Part shown: piece by piece, positions 57,018 to 64,000 of the stretch | Layout: each line of letters begins with the position of its first letter | How positions within the stretch are numbered: position 1 is the stretch's first letter | Assembly: GCF_050286925.1 (NCBI RefSeq) | Contig: NZ_JBFWFX010000001.1 | Coordinates: 62,001-126,000 of the forward strand | Origin: Caloranaerobacter sp050286925 | GTDB taxonomy: Bacteria; Bacillota; Clostridia; Tissierellales; Thermohalobacteraceae | Length of the DNA: 64,000 nt | Direction of reading: 5' to 3' | The notes under the pieces: generated by a model | Seen by the model: only the letters and a program-made list of their open reading frames with translations | Database searches by the model: none | Told to the model about the DNA's origin: nothing | Program-made: the position numbers and the translations under genes

Positions 57018-58388
57018 TTGAAAAATAGAAGATGGTTTTTACCTGGGATATTGGCTTTAGCTTTTATAGTTGTTTTAGTATGGGGATTTGTTCAATACGA
57101 GACAAAAAATGACTATAAACAAATGTTGAATAATGAATATCAAAGGCTTTTTTATGATATGAAAGACAATGTCGAGAATGTGCAAGTAAACTTATCTAAA
57201 GTTCTTTTAGCAGAATCAAAAGATTTAAATATTTTACTTTTATCACAAATTTGGCAGCATGCTTTAACAGCACAAGAAAAACTTTCACAAATGCCTGTAA
57301 GTCATAAAGATTTAAGTAAAACAGAAAAATTTCTTAATCAAGCAGCTGATTACTGTTATTCTTTAATACAGGCTTATCTAGACGGGAAACCTATTACAAG
57401 CAAACAAAGACATGCACTATTTGCACTTCAGGATAATGCAAGTTACTTAGCAGATGAATTGTCAAACCTACATAATAAGATTATGAAGGGTCATTTGAAT
57501 TTTAATTTGGTGAGAAGACGTGAAGATAGAGAATTAGATAAGGCAAATGAAAATATTATGGATGCAAGATTAACTAAATTTGAAGAGAAGATTACAAATA
57601 ATTATCCAGAATTAATATACGATGGGCCTTTTTCTGACCAAGTTCTCAATGTAAAACCAAGAGGATTAAAAGGGGATATTGTAAACGTTGATGAAGCAAA
57701 AGATATAGCGAAAAAATTTGTAGGGATTAAAAAAGTAAGGAAAACAACTAAATTTGAAGAAGGAAAGAAGAGTAATGCAGCAAATATAGAAGCATATACA
57801 TTTAGTGTATCTCCAGAAAATACGAGTAAGGAAAGAGCTATTTATATAAGTGTAAGCAAAAAAGGCGGCAAAGTAATATGGATGATGAATCCTAGACCTG
57901 TAGATAGAGAAAAACTTTCTGTTAATGATGCATTAAAATACGCTAAAAAATTTTTAGAAGAAAAAGGTTATAAGGGCATGGAACCTAACTATTCATTAAA
58001 ATTTGATGGAGTTGTATTATTTAATTTTGCATATAAGGATAATAATGTTACGATATATGCAGATAACATAAAAGTAAAGGTAGCGTTAGACAATGGAGAA
58101 ATAGTAGGGTTTGATGCAGCTGCTTATCTAAAAAGTCATTACGATAGAAATTTACCAAAGCCTAAACTTACAGAAGAGGAAGCAAGAGACAGGGTAAAAT
58201 TAGATTTTGACATTGAAAATGTAAGGTTAGCCTTAATACCGAAGAATGGTATAAAAGAAGTTTTATGTTATGAGTTTAAAGGAAAATATAAGGGTTCTAA
58301 TTTTATAGTATATATTAATGCTGAAACAGGTAAAGAAGAGAAAATACTTAAAGTAATAAGAGATGAAAATGGAATTTTGATGATATAG
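57018..58388 (+). CDS. ypeB: Germination protein YpeB
   Basis: About 456 residues. TTG 57018 is chosen for the GGAGGTGA just upstream. One N-terminal membrane segment (FLPGILALAFIVVLVWGF), a helical region (about 30-200) and three PepSY-type domains (about 215-456; VNVDEAKDIAKKFVGIKKVRK, SVNDALKYAKKFLEEKGYKG, LTEEEARDRVKLDFDIENVR). YpeB and SleB need each other for incorporation into spores. Confidence 0.95.
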   Translation: MKNRRWFLPGILALAFIVVLVWGFVQYETKNDYKQMLNNEYQRLFYDMKDNVENVQVNLSKVLLAESKDLNILLLSQIWQHALTAQEKLSQMPVSHKDLSKTEKFLNQAADYCYSLIQAYLDGKPITSKQRHALFALQDNASYLADELSNLHNKIMKGHLNFNLVRRREDRELDKANENIMDARLTKFEEKITNNYPELIYDGPFSDQVLNVKPRGLKGDIVNVDEAKDIAKKFVGIKKVRKTTKFEEGKKSNAANIEAYTFSVSPENTSKERAIYISVSKKGGKVIWMMNPRPVDREKLSVNDALKYAKKFLEEKGYKGMEPNYSLKFDGVVLFNFAYKDNNVTIYADNIKVKVALDNGEIVGFDAAAYLKSHYDRNLPKPKLTEEEARDRVKLDFDIENVRLALIPKNGIKEVLCYEFKGKYKGSNFIVYINAETGKEEKILKVIRDENGILMI

Positions 58389-58512
58389 TATATAGAATGA
58401 TGTCAGATGGCAGCAAAAAAATTTTGTGATAATCTGTAATAATATTTGTTATAATTACAGAAAATATTAGTAGATGGTAAATGCCATCGACTCCAACCTA
58501 GGGAGGAATATT

Positions 58513-58686
58513 GTGGCCAAAAAAGGTTTAATGTCAAATAAATTAAAAGAGGAGATTTCAAAACAGCTGGGGTTATATGACATAGTAAAAAAAGAAGGAT
58601 GGGGAGCAGTATCTTCTAGGGATTGTGGTAATATAGTAAGGAAAGCTATAGAGATAGCAGAGAAGAATATGGTGCAGGGAGTTTAA
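58513..58686 (+). CDS. Small acid-soluble spore protein, alpha/beta type
   Basis: 57 residues from GTG 58513 (GGGAGG just before). KLKEEISKQLGLYDIVKKEGWGAVSSRDCGNIVRKAIEIAEKNM follows the alpha/beta SASP pattern, with the germination-protease-like region near the N-terminus and a GNIVRK second helix. It coats spore DNA. The chain is short and ends without the usual glycine-rich tail, like SspF-type proteins. Confidence 0.85.
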   Translation: MAKKGLMSNKLKEEISKQLGLYDIVKKEGWGAVSSRDCGNIVRKAIEIAEKNMVQGV

Positions 58687-58743
58687 TCTCCCTGTATTTT
58701 CTTTTGATATTTATAATTTTGGCGTATAATATTTATATATATA

Positions 58744-58832
58744 AGTTATCCGTCATTCGTTATTCGATATTCGTTTTTTCGGCAATCGAGTAAAATTTTA
58801 TATTTTACATTTTCAATTTTACATTTAATTAA
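58744..58832 (+). repeat. AT-rich dispersed repeat, copy 5
   Basis: TCATTCGTTATTCGATATTC, then TATTTTACATTTTCAATTTT, the two-part structure of the copies at 26690 and 33155. It lies in the murI promoter region. Confidence 0.6.
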
Positions 58833-58851
58833 TAGAGTCGGGAGGTAAAGT

Positions 58852-59658
58852 ATGGATAATAGGCCGATAGGGGTTTTTGATTCAGGCATAGGAGGGCTTA
58901 CAGTTTTAAAAGAAATTATGGAACAGCTTCCTAATGAGGATATAATATATTTTGGAGATACTGCAAGAATACCTTATGGAACTAGATCTAAAGAAACAGT
59001 AATAAAATATTCATTTCAGTGTATAAAATTTCTTTTGAGTAAGAATATAAAGGCTATAGTAATAGCATGTAATACAGCTAGTGCAATAGCATTAGAACCT
59101 GCAAGGGAAAAATTTGATGTGCCAATTATCGGAGTAATTGAACCTGGAGCTAAAGCGGCAATATCTGCAACAAGAAACAATAAAATAGGAGTAATAGGAA
59201 CTTCTGGCACTATAAATAGTGAAGCTTATCAGACTTTGATTAGAAATATGGATAAATCGGCCGAGGTAATAGGAGTTGCTTGTCCGCTATTTGTGCAAAT
59301 AGTAGAAGAGGGATGGGAAGATACAGATGTTGCTATGTTAGCAGCTGAAAAATATTTAATGGAATTGAAGGAACATAACATAGATACCTTAGTATTAGGC
59401 TGTACGCATTATCCAATATTGAGATATACATTAAGCAAAGTGATGGGGAAAGGAGTTTCTTTAGTTAATCCAGCATTCGAAACAGCTAAGGCAGTTAAAG
59501 AAATGCTTATTTTAAATAATATGTTAAAAGATTCTACAGATAAACCAGAGTACAAATTTTATGTTAGTGATGATCCAGAAAAGTTTAGAAGAATAGGTGG
59601 CAATTTCTTGAGAAGAGAAATTCAATCCATAGAAAAAGTCAATATAGAAAATCTCTAG
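58852..59658 (+). CDS. murI: Glutamate racemase
   Basis: 268 residues. Makes D-glutamate for peptidoglycan. The two catalytic cysteines are in VIACNTASAIALE and VLGCTHYPILRYTLS; the N-terminal PIGVFDSGIGGLTVLKEI is diagnostic. GGGAGG before the ATG. Confidence 0.97.
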   Translation: MDNRPIGVFDSGIGGLTVLKEIMEQLPNEDIIYFGDTARIPYGTRSKETVIKYSFQCIKFLLSKNIKAIVIACNTASAIALEPAREKFDVPIIGVIEPGAKAAISATRNNKIGVIGTSGTINSEAYQTLIRNMDKSAEVIGVACPLFVQIVEEGWEDTDVAMLAAEKYLMELKEHNIDTLVLGCTHYPILRYTLSKVMGKGVSLVNPAFETAKAVKEMLILNNMLKDSTDKPEYKFYVSDDPEKFRRIGGNFLRREIQSIEKVNIENL

Positions 59659-59672
59659 AAAGGTTGGAAAGT

Positions 59673-60089
59673 ATGAAGGATGTAGTATTAAAAATAAAAG
59701 GGATACAAAAGAATTTAGATGGTGAAGATAACACGATAGAACTGATTACCGAAGGGAAATTTTATAAGAAGAATGGAGCATATTATTTAGTGTATGAGGA
59801 ATCTAAAATTTCAGGCATGGAAGGAGCTACAACAACTTTAAAAATACAGGACGATAAGATATTAATGAAGAGATTTGGAACTAGCAATTCAAAATTGATA
59901 TTTGAAAAGGATAAAAAACATAAGACAGCTTATCATACTCAATACGGAGATTTTGATATGGAAGTTACAACGAATAAAATTGAAGTCAATATTTCAGATT
60001 TGGGTAAAGGAAGCATCAAATTGTCATATAGATTAGTCATTTCAAATACAGTAGAAAGCATTAATCAATTGATTATAAATATTAGTTAG
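59673..60089 (+). CDS. DUF1934 calycin-like protein
   Basis: About 138 residues; ATG 59673 is preferred over the TTG at 59664, with GAAAGG upstream. A single beta-barrel domain (KIKGIQKNLDGEDNTIELITEGKFYKKNGAYYLVYEES, then TQYGDFDMEVTTNKIEVNISDLGKGSIKLSYRLVI) as in YwiB of Bacillus. Function not established. It commonly lies before argS, and here precedes an ArgS-like gene. Confidence 0.9.
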   Translation: MKDVVLKIKGIQKNLDGEDNTIELITEGKFYKKNGAYYLVYEESKISGMEGATTTLKIQDDKILMKRFGTSNSKLIFEKDKKHKTAYHTQYGDFDMEVTTNKIEVNISDLGKGSIKLSYRLVISNTVESINQLIINIS

Positions 60090-60099
60090 AGGGATTGTT

Positions 60100-61221
60100 A
60101 TGAAAAAGATAAACGATATAATAGATTTGTTTAAGATTAATATCATTAAAGCTTTAAAAAAGGAAAATTGGGACTTTAACATAGATTTTGATGTTACAAT
60201 TCCTGAAGACTCAAGTTTTGGGGATATATCGACCAATGTATCATTAAAATTAAGTTCATATTTAAAAAAATCCCCTAGAGAAATAGCTGAAATTATTATA
60301 AAGAGACTTGATAGAAATTTATTATATGTAAATAAAATTGAAATTGCAGGGCCAGGATTCATAAATTTTTATTTAGATGATACTTGGATAATTAAAATTG
60401 GCGATATGATATTAAAAAATGGTGTAGATATATTAAAAAAAGATAAGCGCGAAAGTTATCTATTACATTTAACATCAGATGATTTATTAAATGAAAATGA
60501 CAATAATAGAGCTAGTGCTTATGCATATGCACTTTTGAATATTTTAAGATTAAAGGGTAATAGAGTCTATTTAACTAAGACAATCAAAAATGACAGATTA
60601 TTAGATTTAAGAAATTTTAACCATATAATCAATATTTTCCCTTATGGACATTTGAAAAATTTATGTTATAATACTAAAGGTGAAACTATTGAAGTTGGCA
60701 ATATATCACTGCATAGTGGGAAAAAGAGGCTTAATAAAAATATTAAAAGCTTAATAGGTGAAAAGAAGTTCAATTTTTGGGCTCTATCCAAAACTGCCAA
60801 GCGAAATATAAGTGTTCCCCTAGACTTAGCTCTTATTAATACTACAGATAACCCTTATTTTTTTGTTAGTTATGTTTATGAAAGAGCTAATAATATAAAT
60901 TCTATATTGGAAAGAGAAGGCTATAAGATAGACGATAATTTAGAAGACATGTCTTTTAACTTGGTTGAGGGTAAAAAAATAATATTTAAAATCTTGGATT
61001 TAGAAAAGGTAATGGAGGAAGCTATAGGGTTTAAAGAACCGTATAAGCTTTTCAATTACCTTTATAATTTTTGTGCATATTTTTATGAATATAATAGGAA
61101 ACTTTTTATTAGAGAGTTTGAAGAAAAAGATATTTTAGGTAATATGTATATACTCAATGTAATAAAAGTTTTTGTTTCTAAAATGTTAGATGTTCTAACA
61201 GTTAAGGTATTTGATATATAG
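60100..61221 (+). CDS. Truncated arginyl-tRNA synthetase-like protein (no catalytic motifs)
   Basis: 373 residues against about 560 in ArgS. The N-terminal additional domain of ArgS is recognisable (about 1-100; DVTIPEDSSFGDISTNVSLKLSSYLKKSPREIAEIIIKRL and IAGPGFINFYLDD). The C-terminal half resembles the DALR anticodon-binding part (about 240-373; NPYFFVSYVYERANNINSIL). The Rossmann catalytic core is mostly deleted, and neither the HIGH nor the KMSK motif is present. It therefore cannot charge tRNA by the normal route. It could bind tRNA or act as a regulator. The frame is intact and coupled to the neighbours. Confidence 0.8.
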   Translation: MKKINDIIDLFKINIIKALKKENWDFNIDFDVTIPEDSSFGDISTNVSLKLSSYLKKSPREIAEIIIKRLDRNLLYVNKIEIAGPGFINFYLDDTWIIKIGDMILKNGVDILKKDKRESYLLHLTSDDLLNENDNNRASAYAYALLNILRLKGNRVYLTKTIKNDRLLDLRNFNHIINIFPYGHLKNLCYNTKGETIEVGNISLHSGKKRLNKNIKSLIGEKKFNFWALSKTAKRNISVPLDLALINTTDNPYFFVSYVYERANNINSILEREGYKIDDNLEDMSFNLVEGKKIIFKILDLEKVMEEAIGFKEPYKLFNYLYNFCAYFYEYNRKLFIREFEEKDILGNMYILNVIKVFVSKMLDVLTVKVFDI

Positions 61222-61235
61222 GGAGGTTAGACTTT

Positions 61236-61400
61236 ATGTCAAAAATTGATATAAAAGAAATGGCATTGTCATTAGTTACAGGAATGTTAGTAGGTATTGT
61301 GTTTAAAGCCTTAAAATTCCCTTTACCTGCTCCACCTAATATACCAGCATTTATGGGTGTTTTTGGAGTTTGGTTAGGTGCAACTTTAGTAAAAAATTAG
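61236..61400 (+). CDS. XapX-type small membrane protein 1
   Basis: 54 residues, beginning MSKIDIKEMALSLVTGMLVG and ending GVWLGATLVKN, with GGGAGG before the ATG. Two membrane segments enclose the XapX signature FKALKFPLPAPPNIPAF. Its role is unknown; the family is named from the xapA-xapB neighbourhood in other bacteria. It is the first of a tandem pair. Confidence 0.85.
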   Translation: MSKIDIKEMALSLVTGMLVGIVFKALKFPLPAPPNIPAFMGVFGVWLGATLVKN

Positions 61401-61418
61401 AGAAAGGTAAGTGATAGT

Positions 61419-61580
61419 ATGGATATAATGTTAATTATAAAAGCTACATTAGCAGGAACAATTTTAGGTGCTATCTTTAAGAAGTTTAAATTACCTCTTC
61501 CTGCACCACCAGTTTTAGCTGGAGTTATAGGTGTGTTAGGGGTAGTGTTGGGTGGAATGATAGCAGACAAGATATTCTAA
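61419..61580 (+). CDS. XapX-type small membrane protein 2
   Basis: 53 residues, beginning MDIMLIIKATLAGTILGAIF and ending GGMIADKIF. It repeats the pattern FKKFKLPLPAPPVLAGVIGV seen in the gene before it. The two may form a heteromeric membrane complex, which is an inference from the paired arrangement. AAAGG lies before the ATG. Confidence 0.85.
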   Translation: MDIMLIIKATLAGTILGAIFKKFKLPLPAPPVLAGVIGVLGVVLGGMIADKIF

Positions 61581-61591
61581 TTTGGGGGAAA

Positions 61592-61610
61592 AGGCACTCA
61601 ATGAGTGCCT
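61592..61610 (+). terminator. Hairpin after the XapX pair
   Basis: AGGCACTCA/TGAGTGCCT, without a strong T run; attenuator or terminator. Confidence 0.5.
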
Positions 61611-61627
61611 AATATTTGGCATTAGAA

Positions 61628-61641
61628 GCCGAAAATTCGGC
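61628..61641 (+). promoter_or_regulatory. Palindrome before the sigma-54 activator gene
   Basis: GCCGAAAATTCGGC, perfect, ending just before GGGGGAG. It shares CCGAA/TTCGG with the arms around the kdd promoter. Confidence 0.4.
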
Positions 61642-61656
61642 AGAGGGGGAGATTGG

Positions 61657-63042
61657 GTGAGAAAGCTTTTTTTCAGAGAAAATATTTTTGAAATATTGGA
61701 TTATTTAGATGAGGGTATTCACATTATAGATAATAGAGGAAATATTGTTTACTATAATAAGGCTGCGCAAAGATTAGATGAAATAGAAGGGGATAAAGCT
61801 ATTGGAAGACATATATTAGAAATTTATCCTTCATTGACATATGAAACTAGTACGCTTTTGAAGGTAACTAAGACAGGGCAGCCTATATTTAATGTTGAGC
61901 AGACTTTTGTAAATTATAAAGGTGATAAGATTACTACGATTAATACATCATTGCCAATAAAGGCAAATGGTAAAATAATTGGAGCTTTAGAAATATCTAA
62001 AGACATTACTCAAGTTAAAAGACTGTCTGAAAAAATTGTAGATTTGCAGAAAGAACTTTTTAATGATAATAGAAAAAAGTCTAATAAAAATAAACAAACG
62101 GCAAAATATACTTTTGTGGATATAATTGGACAGAGTGAAAAAATGTTGAGGCTTAAAGCTCTGGCTTTGAAGGCTTCTATGGTGTCATCTCCAGTTTTGA
62201 TATATGGTAAAACAGGGACAGGAAAGGAGCTTTTTGTGCAGTCAATCCATAATGCGAGTCCTAGAAGAAATAAGCCTTTTATTGCTCAAAATTGTGCAGC
62301 ATTGCCATCAGGTCTGTTAGAAAGTATATTATTTGGAACTGTTAGAGGTAGTTTCACAGGTGCAGAGGATAGACCAGGGTTATTTGAACTCGCAAATGGT
62401 GGAACACTTTTTTTAGATGAAATTAATTCAATGCCTTTAGATTTACAGGCAAAGCTACTTAGAGTTATTCAAGATGGCAGTATAAGAAGAGTAGGAGCAG
62501 TAAAGACAATTGATGTAGATGTTAGAATTATTGCTGCTATTAACGTTTCTCCAGATGAGGCTATTGAAAAGAAGCAAATAAGAAAAGATTTATATTACAG
62601 ACTTAATGTAATTACATTATGTCTTCCTGAACTTAAAGAGAGAACAGAAGATATTCCTTTATTGGTAGAGCATTTCATAGATAAATATAATAAAGTTTTA
62701 GGAAGAAATGTTAAAGGTGTTTCAAAAGATGTTATGGATTCATTCTTAAAGTATTGTTGGCCAGGGAACGTTAGAGAACTTGAGCATGTTATAGAAAGTA
62801 TAATGACTCTTCATGATATAGAAGAAATACAACTTAAGCATTTACCAATGCAGTTTAAAAAAACCAAAAAAAAGTCAACTACTATAAGACCTTTAAGAGA
62901 AATACTTGAGGAAACAGAAAAAAGTATAATATATGAGGCTCTAAACAAAACAGATTGGAATATAACTAAGACCTCTAAGTTAATTGGAATACCTAGGCAG
63001 ACATTGCAGTACAAGATGAGGAAATACAAATTGAAAAGATAA
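61657..63042 (+). CDS. PAS-domain sigma-54-dependent transcriptional activator
   Basis: About 461 residues from GTG 61657 (GGGGGAG five bases upstream). An N-terminal PAS domain (about 10-130) is followed by a coiled linker and the AAA+ domain (about 150-385). Walker A is YGKTGTGKELF, Walker B GGTLFLDEINSMP, and the sigma-54 loop is GSFTGA rather than GAFTGA. A Fis-type helix-turn-helix ends the protein (WNITKTSKLIGIPRQTLQYKMRKY). It lies next to kdd with its -24/-12 promoter and should activate lysine fermentation genes; the ligand sensed by PAS is unknown. Confidence 0.94.
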   Translation: MRKLFFRENIFEILDYLDEGIHIIDNRGNIVYYNKAAQRLDEIEGDKAIGRHILEIYPSLTYETSTLLKVTKTGQPIFNVEQTFVNYKGDKITTINTSLPIKANGKIIGALEISKDITQVKRLSEKIVDLQKELFNDNRKKSNKNKQTAKYTFVDIIGQSEKMLRLKALALKASMVSSPVLIYGKTGTGKELFVQSIHNASPRRNKPFIAQNCAALPSGLLESILFGTVRGSFTGAEDRPGLFELANGGTLFLDEINSMPLDLQAKLLRVIQDGSIRRVGAVKTIDVDVRIIAAINVSPDEAIEKKQIRKDLYYRLNVITLCLPELKERTEDIPLLVEHFIDKYNKVLGRNVKGVSKDVMDSFLKYCWPGNVRELEHVIESIMTLHDIEEIQLKHLPMQFKKTKKKSTTIRPLREILEETEKSIIYEALNKTDWNITKTSKLIGIPRQTLQYKMRKYKLKR

Positions 63043-63077
63043 ACATGAGTGCAAAAAAATGGGCATTAAAACAAAAA

Positions 63078-63106
63078 AACGGCTTCTAGCCGTTTTTTTT
63101 TTTTTT
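63078..63106 (+). terminator. Terminator after the activator
   Basis: AACGGC-TTCTA-GCCGTT followed by at least twelve T. Confidence 0.9.
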
Positions 63107-63151
63107 GTTTATGAAAATAATTAGAACTTTTAGCTGGATTTGTAGCAAAGA

Positions 63152-63196
63152 ATTAATCTTACATTTTACATTTTCAATTTTAAATTTTAATCTAGT
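63152..63196 (+). repeat. AT-rich dispersed repeat, copy 6
   Basis: TTACATTTTACATTTTCAAT followed by TTTAAATTTTAATCTAG, upstream of the kdd promoter. Confidence 0.55.
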
Positions 63197-63204
63197 ACCA
63201 GCTC

Positions 63205-63244
63205 CCGAATAATTGGCATACTCTTTGCATAAATAATTATTCGG
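63205..63244 (+). promoter_or_regulatory. Sigma-54 promoter of kdd flanked by a 10-bp inverted repeat
   Basis: TTGGCATACTCTTTGCAT has GG at 63215-63216 and GC at 63227-63228, ten bases apart as in -24/-12 promoters. CCGAATAATT (63205-63214) and AATTATTCGG (63235-63244) form a perfect inverted repeat around it. Confidence 0.85.
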
Positions 63245-63274
63245 TAACAAAATAAAAAAGAAGGGGGAAACAGA

Positions 63275-64000
63275 ATGAAAAAAGGATGTCCATACGGAAC
63301 TCACAGAGTAATTGAACCTAAGGGGGTGTTACCTCAACCTGCATTAAAAATTGATAACAATATGGAAATCTATGATAACGAAATACTAATTGACGTGCAA
63401 ACATTAAATATAGATTCTGCAAGTTTTACACAAATTAAGGAAGAAGCAGGTGGAGACATAGAGAAAATTAAAGAAATAATGATGAATATAGTTAATACAA
63501 GAGGTAAGCATCAAAATCCCGTAACAGGTTCTGGTGGTATGTTAATCGGTAGAGTTGAGAAAATAGGGCCAGCTTTAGAAGGAAAGACAAATCTTAAAGT
63601 TGGAGATAAGATAGCTACATTAGTATCATTATCATTAACTCCTTTAAGAATAGATGAAATACTAGAAGTAAGAAAAGATATTGATCAAGTAGATATAAAG
63701 GGAAAAGCAATACTATTTGAAAGTGGCATTTATGCTGTATTGCCAGATGATATACCAGAAAATCTTGCATTATCTGTATTAGATGTTGCTGGTGCACCAG
63801 CTCAAACAGCAAAGTTAGTTAAGCCTGGGGATACAGTATTAGTTATAGGTGGAGCAGGTAAGTCTGGTATGTTATGCTTATATGAAGCTAAGAAAAGAGT
63901 TGGAGTAACTGGTAAAGTAATTTGCTTAGGATATACTCAAGAGAGCCTAGATAGAGTGAAGAAGGCAAACCTAGCAGATTATTATATTAAAGCAGATGCA
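63275..64000 (+). CDS. kdd: L-erythro-3,5-diaminohexanoate dehydrogenase (partial, runs off the window)
   Basis: The first 242 residues. ATG 63275 follows AAGGGGG. It starts MKKGCPYGTHRVIEPKGVLP, as in Kdd, and has an NAD(P)-binding motif VLVIGGAGKSGMLCLYEAKK within an alcohol-dehydrogenase-like fold. It deaminates 3,5-diaminohexanoate oxidatively in the lysine fermentation pathway to acetate and butyrate. The following genes of the pathway (kce, kal, kamA/D/E in other clostridia) are probably beyond the right edge. Confidence 0.94.
   Translation, partial: MKKGCPYGTHRVIEPKGVLPQPALKIDNNMEIYDNEILIDVQTLNIDSASFTQIKEEAGGDIEKIKEIMMNIVNTRGKHQNPVTGSGGMLIGRVEKIGPALEGKTNLKVGDKIATLVSLSLTPLRIDEILEVRKDIDQVDIKGKAILFESGIYAVLPDDIPENLALSVLDVAGAPAQTAKLVKPGDTVLVIGGAGKSGMLCLYEAKKRVGVTGKVICLGYTQESLDRVKKANLADYYIKADA

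Noticed and set aside
61592..61640. The upstream open frame of the sigma-54 activator (start 61582)
   Set aside because: It runs over a hairpin and a palindrome; GTG 61657 has the correct ribosome site and gives a PAS domain at the N-terminus.

Overview
The window is AT-rich, prefers AGA/ATA/TTA codons and uses many TTG and GTG starts behind strong GGAGG sites. It carries sporulation and germination genes (sipL, spoIIR, gerABC, sleB, ypeB, an SASP), riboswitches of Firmicute type, selenocysteine-recoded genes and the start of an anaerobic lysine-fermentation operon. This points to a spore-forming, amino-acid-fermenting, selenocysteine-decoding member of Clostridia, plausibly Tissierellales-like. 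No rRNA, tRNA, CRISPR array or transposase gene was found.

Layout. 1-4.3 kb: end of a Met/Tyr/Pro-rich peptide gene, yabE, rnmV, rsmA and an unknown protein. 4.3-17.4 kb: a thiol/selenol and metal island. It holds an ArsR regulator, a selenocysteine glutaredoxin and its cysteine twin, a two-component system, a CDF transporter, ccdA-tlpA-lgt-like, a HesB-like selenoprotein, and copA(Sec)-copZ-csoR. Three genes need an in-frame UGA read as Sec. ATACC-GGTAT palindromes of CsoR type sit in the promoters of several of these units. 17.5-24.8 kb: M-box riboswitch and mgtE, speA, an H-NOX chemoreceptor, a SpoIID-amidase fusion, veg. 24.9-31.6 kb: secreted protease and lipoprotein, L,D-transpeptidase, and a sipW-tasA-SLH-tasA-like cluster. 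31.6-38.5 kb: lysine riboswitch and NhaC-type transporter, XRE-cupin regulator, speD-speE-speB, a DAACS symporter. 39-43 kb: sipL, ispE, GntR regulator, nucleotidyltransferase. 43.4-51.1 kb: ribDE-BA-H behind an FMN riboswitch, and bioY-B-D-A behind a BirA operator. 51.2-58.7 kb: germination and sporulation genes. 58.8-64 kb: murI, DUF1934, an ArgS-like protein without catalytic motifs, two XapX proteins, a PAS sigma-54 activator and the 5' part of kdd behind a -24/-12 promoter.

Pathways. Arginine to spermidine is complete (SpeA, SpeB, SpeD, SpeE), although speE lacks an in-frame start. Riboflavin synthesis is complete from RibD to RibH. Biotin has BioY import plus the last three synthetic steps. 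Lysine appears twice, as a riboswitch-controlled transporter and as a sigma-54-controlled catabolic operon.

Most unusual content. (1) A selenocysteine in the first metal-binding CxxC of a copper ATPase, with a clear SECIS-like hairpin. (2) A family of long inverted-repeat elements whose flanking Rho-independent terminators are locus-specific but duplicated on both sides, and whose two internal hairpins covary while keeping AGGA-type loops. (3) A second palindromic repeat family, one copy of which is read in frame inside an lgt-like gene and another of which supplies the copA stop codon.
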